NCBI GenBank assembly: GCA_028679495.1
Contig: JAJRBK010000085.1
Coordinates: forward strand, 1-7,437
Length of the DNA stretch: 7,437 nucleotides
From: Methanobacteriota archaeon
GTDB taxonomy: Archaea > Halobacteriota > Bog-38 > Methanoflorentales > Methanoflorentaceae
Reading direction: 5' to 3'
Of this stretch, positions 6,051-7,437 are shown piece by piece. The stretch's first letter is position 1, and every line of letters begins with the position of its first letter. The translations under genes and the position numbers were made by a program. The notes under the pieces are model-generated. The model made no database searches. It was not told the DNA's origin and was given only the letters and a program-made list of their open reading frames with translations.

Positions 6051-6083
6051 TTTCTATATCATCACGTATCTGGAGAAGACAAT
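6051..6083 (+). promoter_or_regulatory. fen1 proximal TATA-like box and ribosome binding site
   Basis: TTTCTATATC at 6051-6060 is centred about 28 bases before the ATG, which would give a leaderless mRNA. GGAG at 6072-6075, 8 bases before the ATG, is only useful if transcription starts further upstream, for example from the TATA-like element at 5893-5902. Both could operate as alternative promoters. Confidence 0.45.
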
Positions 6084-7088
6084 ATGGGCGTTGATCTCGG
6101 CGATATCCTTCCACGAACTAAGATAGAGCTTGGTCAAATCGACACTGTAGCCATTGATGGGCACAACACGGTTTACCAGTTCTTAAGCATTATACGACAG
6201 AGGGATGGTACGCCACTTATGGACAGCGCAGGAAGGACCACGTCCCATCTTTCAGGATTGTTTTATCGCACCACGCATATGCTCGAAGCAGGAGTCCGGT
6301 GCGCCTACGTGTTTGATGGAGAACCTCCGGATCTCAAAAGACGCACCGTGCTCAAACGACGAGAGACACGAGAGCACGCCACGCAAGAGTGGGAACAAGC
6401 CAAAGCAGAAGGTCGAAAGGACGCTTTCAAGTTCGCTCAGGCATCATCTCGGGTTGACGAGTATATCTTAGAGAGCTCAAAGTGTTTGCTGCAGTACTTA
6501 GGAATACCCGTTGTGGAAGCTCCAAGTGAAGGAGAAGCACAGGCAGCATATATGACTATTAAAGGCGATGTCTCCTTTACGGGGTCGCAAGACTTTGACG
6601 CGCTCCTCTTTGGAGCGCCACGCCTCGTTAGAAATCTTACGATAACTGGACGGCGAAAACTGCCGGGCAGAAACGTGCATATCAGTGTGAGTCCTGAACT
6701 CCTCGATCTCGAGGATATCCTTGAATCTTTAGAGATAACTAGAGAACAGTTAATAGACGTCGGCATATTAGTCGGCACAGATTATAATAAGGGCGTAAAA
6801 GGAGTCGGGCCAAAAAAAGCGCTGAAAATGATAAAACAATCAGGAATAGAAAAAGCTCTCGAGGAATTGGACGAAAGCGTTGATTACGTACCGATTAAAG
6901 AGTTCTTCTTAAATCCAAACGTTACGGATAATTATGTGCTCGAATGGACGCCTATACAACAGGATCGTCTGTTCCATTTTCTTTGCGACGAGCACGATTT
7001 CTCAAGAGACAGGGTAGAAAACACCTTGCAACAATTATCAGAAGCTCAGCACAATTCAGGCCAAAGATCGCTGGCTCAGTGGTTGTGA
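6084..7088 (+). CDS. fen: Flap endonuclease 1 (FEN1)
   Basis: This structure-specific nuclease removes 5' flaps during Okazaki-fragment maturation and long-patch base-excision repair. At 334 residues it is full length for archaea. The N-terminal nuclease domain begins MGVDLGDILP; the glycine after Met is needed at the new N-terminus in this family, fixing the start. Metal-binding acidic residues are Asp25 (AIDGHN), Asp78 (FDGEPP), Glu149 and Glu151 (APSEGEAQAAYM), Asp170 and Asp172 (SQDFD) and Asp233 (GTDY). The helical arch/cap spans about 85-125. The DNA- and potassium-binding helix-hairpin-helix region is GVKGVGPKKAL (237-247). The C-terminal Q327-x-x-L330-x-x-W333-L334 is a PCNA-interacting (PIP) box ending in Trp-Leu rather than two aromatics. 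AIDGHNTVYQF departs slightly from the common DA(Y/F)N form. A T-run terminator follows within 15 bases. Confidence 0.97.
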   Translation: MGVDLGDILPRTKIELGQIDTVAIDGHNTVYQFLSIIRQRDGTPLMDSAGRTTSHLSGLFYRTTHMLEAGVRCAYVFDGEPPDLKRRTVLKRRETREHATQEWEQAKAEGRKDAFKFAQASSRVDEYILESSKCLLQYLGIPVVEAPSEGEAQAAYMTIKGDVSFTGSQDFDALLFGAPRLVRNLTITGRRKLPGRNVHISVSPELLDLEDILESLEITREQLIDVGILVGTDYNKGVKGVGPKKALKMIKQSGIEKALEELDESVDYVPIKEFFLNPNVTDNYVLEWTPIQQDRLFHFLCDEHDFSRDRVENTLQQLSEAQHNSGQRSLAQWL

Positions 7089-7102
7089 TTTGGTTTTTTT
7101 TT
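7089..7102 (+). terminator. Oligo-T terminator after fen1
   Basis: The stop codon is followed directly by TTTGG and nine consecutive T residues (7094-7102) on the coding strand. This is the intrinsic termination signal of archaeal RNA polymerase, and no hairpin is needed. It is the only clear terminator in the window and protects the convergent pcm gene 20 bases further on. Confidence 0.75.
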
Positions 7103-7122
7103 CGTCACGTTATCGATCTTGT

Positions 7123-7437
7123 TTAGCTTACATCACGCTCATGAAATCCTTGTGCACCAATGAGTAGGACGAAAGCAACGGCACCGTGTGCCTCCTTGCG
7201 TATCTCAGTGTTCTTACAAACCAGGAACAACTCTTGAGATCGCTTGCCGATCGGTATGACCATTCTACCACCGACCTGAAGCTGTGCGAGGAGAGACGGA
7301 GGCACGTCAGGGGCGGAACACGTTACAAGGATGCGATCGTACGGTGCTTCTTTCGGGTACCCAAGCGATCCATCACCCGTGATAACCACCACATTTGAGG
7401 GGAGACGGGCACGCGCTTCCTCGGCCAAGTGCTCGTA
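7123..7437 (-). CDS. pcm: Protein-L-isoaspartate O-methyltransferase (partial, N-terminus off window)
   Basis: Pcm uses S-adenosylmethionine to methylate isoaspartyl residues in aged proteins, starting their repair to aspartate. The window holds the C-terminal 104 residues, about half of the usual 210-220. The frame is open to the right edge, reading Y-E-H-L-A-E-E-A, so the TTG at 7426-7428 is internal. Visible family features are the SAM-domain segment VITGDGSLGYPKEAPYDRILVT, the following P-x-x-L...L..GG strand turn (PPSLLAQLQVGGRMVIPIG), and the closing motif AFVLLIGAQGF, equivalent to the usual FVPLIG-x-x-G(W/F). The N-terminal glycine-rich SAM motif lies outside. It converges on fen1 with a 34-base gap; no T-run is seen at its own 3' end. 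Confidence 0.95.
   Translation of the reverse strand, partial: YEHLAEEARARLPSNVVVITGDGSLGYPKEAPYDRILVTCSAPDVPPSLLAQLQVGGRMVIPIGKRSQELFLVCKNTEIRKEAHGAVAFVLLIGAQGFHERDVS

Larger units (their letters stand above)
5813..6083. promoter_or_regulatory. Divergent intergenic region, presenilin-like gene / fen1
   Basis: These 271 bases form the longest gap in the window. The leftward side has TATA-like candidates on the minus strand near 5862-5870 (TGATATTTG) and 5838-5844. A 6-base inverted repeat TAGGCC/GGCCTA (5855-5860 and 5877-5882) lies nearby. The rightward side has two TATA-like elements, TTCTATATAG at 5893-5902 and TTTCTATATC at 6051-6060. A purine-rich AAAGGAG at 5931-5937 looks like a ribosome binding site but has no canonical start at the usual distance. 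The fen1 ATG has GGAG at 6072-6075, spacing 8. A doubtful small ORF occupies 5908-6036. I see no tRNA, no C/D-box RNA and no strong hairpin. Confidence 0.45.

Noticed and set aside
6205..6778. ORFs of 88 (+), 113 (-) and 60 (-) codons inside fen1
   Set aside because: They are other frames of the conserved nuclease domain and have no independent support.
7186..7398. 70-codon plus-strand ORF across pcm
   Set aside because: It is antisense to conserved Pcm motifs and has no promoter or ribosome binding site of note.
7426..7428. TTG as the start of the pcm fragment
   Set aside because: The frame continues to the window edge with family-like residues, and the SAM-binding N-terminal half of Pcm must lie beyond it.
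1..7437. CRISPR array, tRNA, rRNA, insertion sequence or prophage
   Set aside because: No regularly spaced repeats, cloverleaf, rRNA-like conserved blocks, transposase or phage genes were seen on either strand.

Overview
The window looks like ordinary housekeeping chromosome from a euryarchaeon. Archaeal-type genes dominate: a class I CCA-adding enzyme, a Nog1-type ribosome GTPase, FEN1 with a PCNA-binding tail, a presenilin-like membrane protease and an archaeal HTH-CBS regulator. TATA-like boxes sit about 26-35 bases ahead of several starts, some mRNAs look leaderless or nearly so, and there is a T-run terminator. The protein set and moderate base composition suggest a methanogen, Archaeoglobus-like or ANME-like lineage (Halobacteriota in the broad sense). 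This is an inference from family resemblance, not a taxonomic assignment. No mobile element, CRISPR array, tRNA or rRNA was seen.

Layout, left to right: cca (+, N-terminus off the left edge, ends 1043); histone-deacetylase-family hydrolase (-, 1028-2056, overlapping the cca end by 16 bases); a 123-base divergent regulatory region with an 11-base perfect inverted repeat; a two-CBS protein with a ParB/SerK-like C-terminal domain (+, 2180-2968); a winged-helix regulator with two C-terminal CBS domains (-, 2978-3856); a 66-base AT-rich divergent promoter; Nog1-family GTPase (+, 3923-4897, GTG start); presenilin/SPP-like intramembrane aspartyl protease (-, 4907-5812, GTG start with a good ribosome binding site); a 271-base divergent region with two TATA-like elements and a doubtful 42-codon ORF; fen1 (+, 6084-7088) followed by a nine-T terminator; pcm (-, 7123 to the right edge, N-terminus off the window).

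The eight genes strictly alternate in strand. There are no operons, every gene needs its own promoter, and every 3' end meets another 3' end across an overlap of 16 bases or a gap of 9, 9 or 34. The genes cover tRNA maturation, ribosome assembly, DNA replication and repair, protein repair, membrane proteolysis and deacetylation. They do not form one pathway. The only functional pairing I can argue for is the two adjacent CBS-domain proteins, both likely to sense an adenosyl ligand.

I did not find a clear undescribed system. The best leads are the CBS plus ParB/SerK-like fusion with its DGHHR motif, the inverted repeat in front of it, and the unexplained stretch upstream of fen1.
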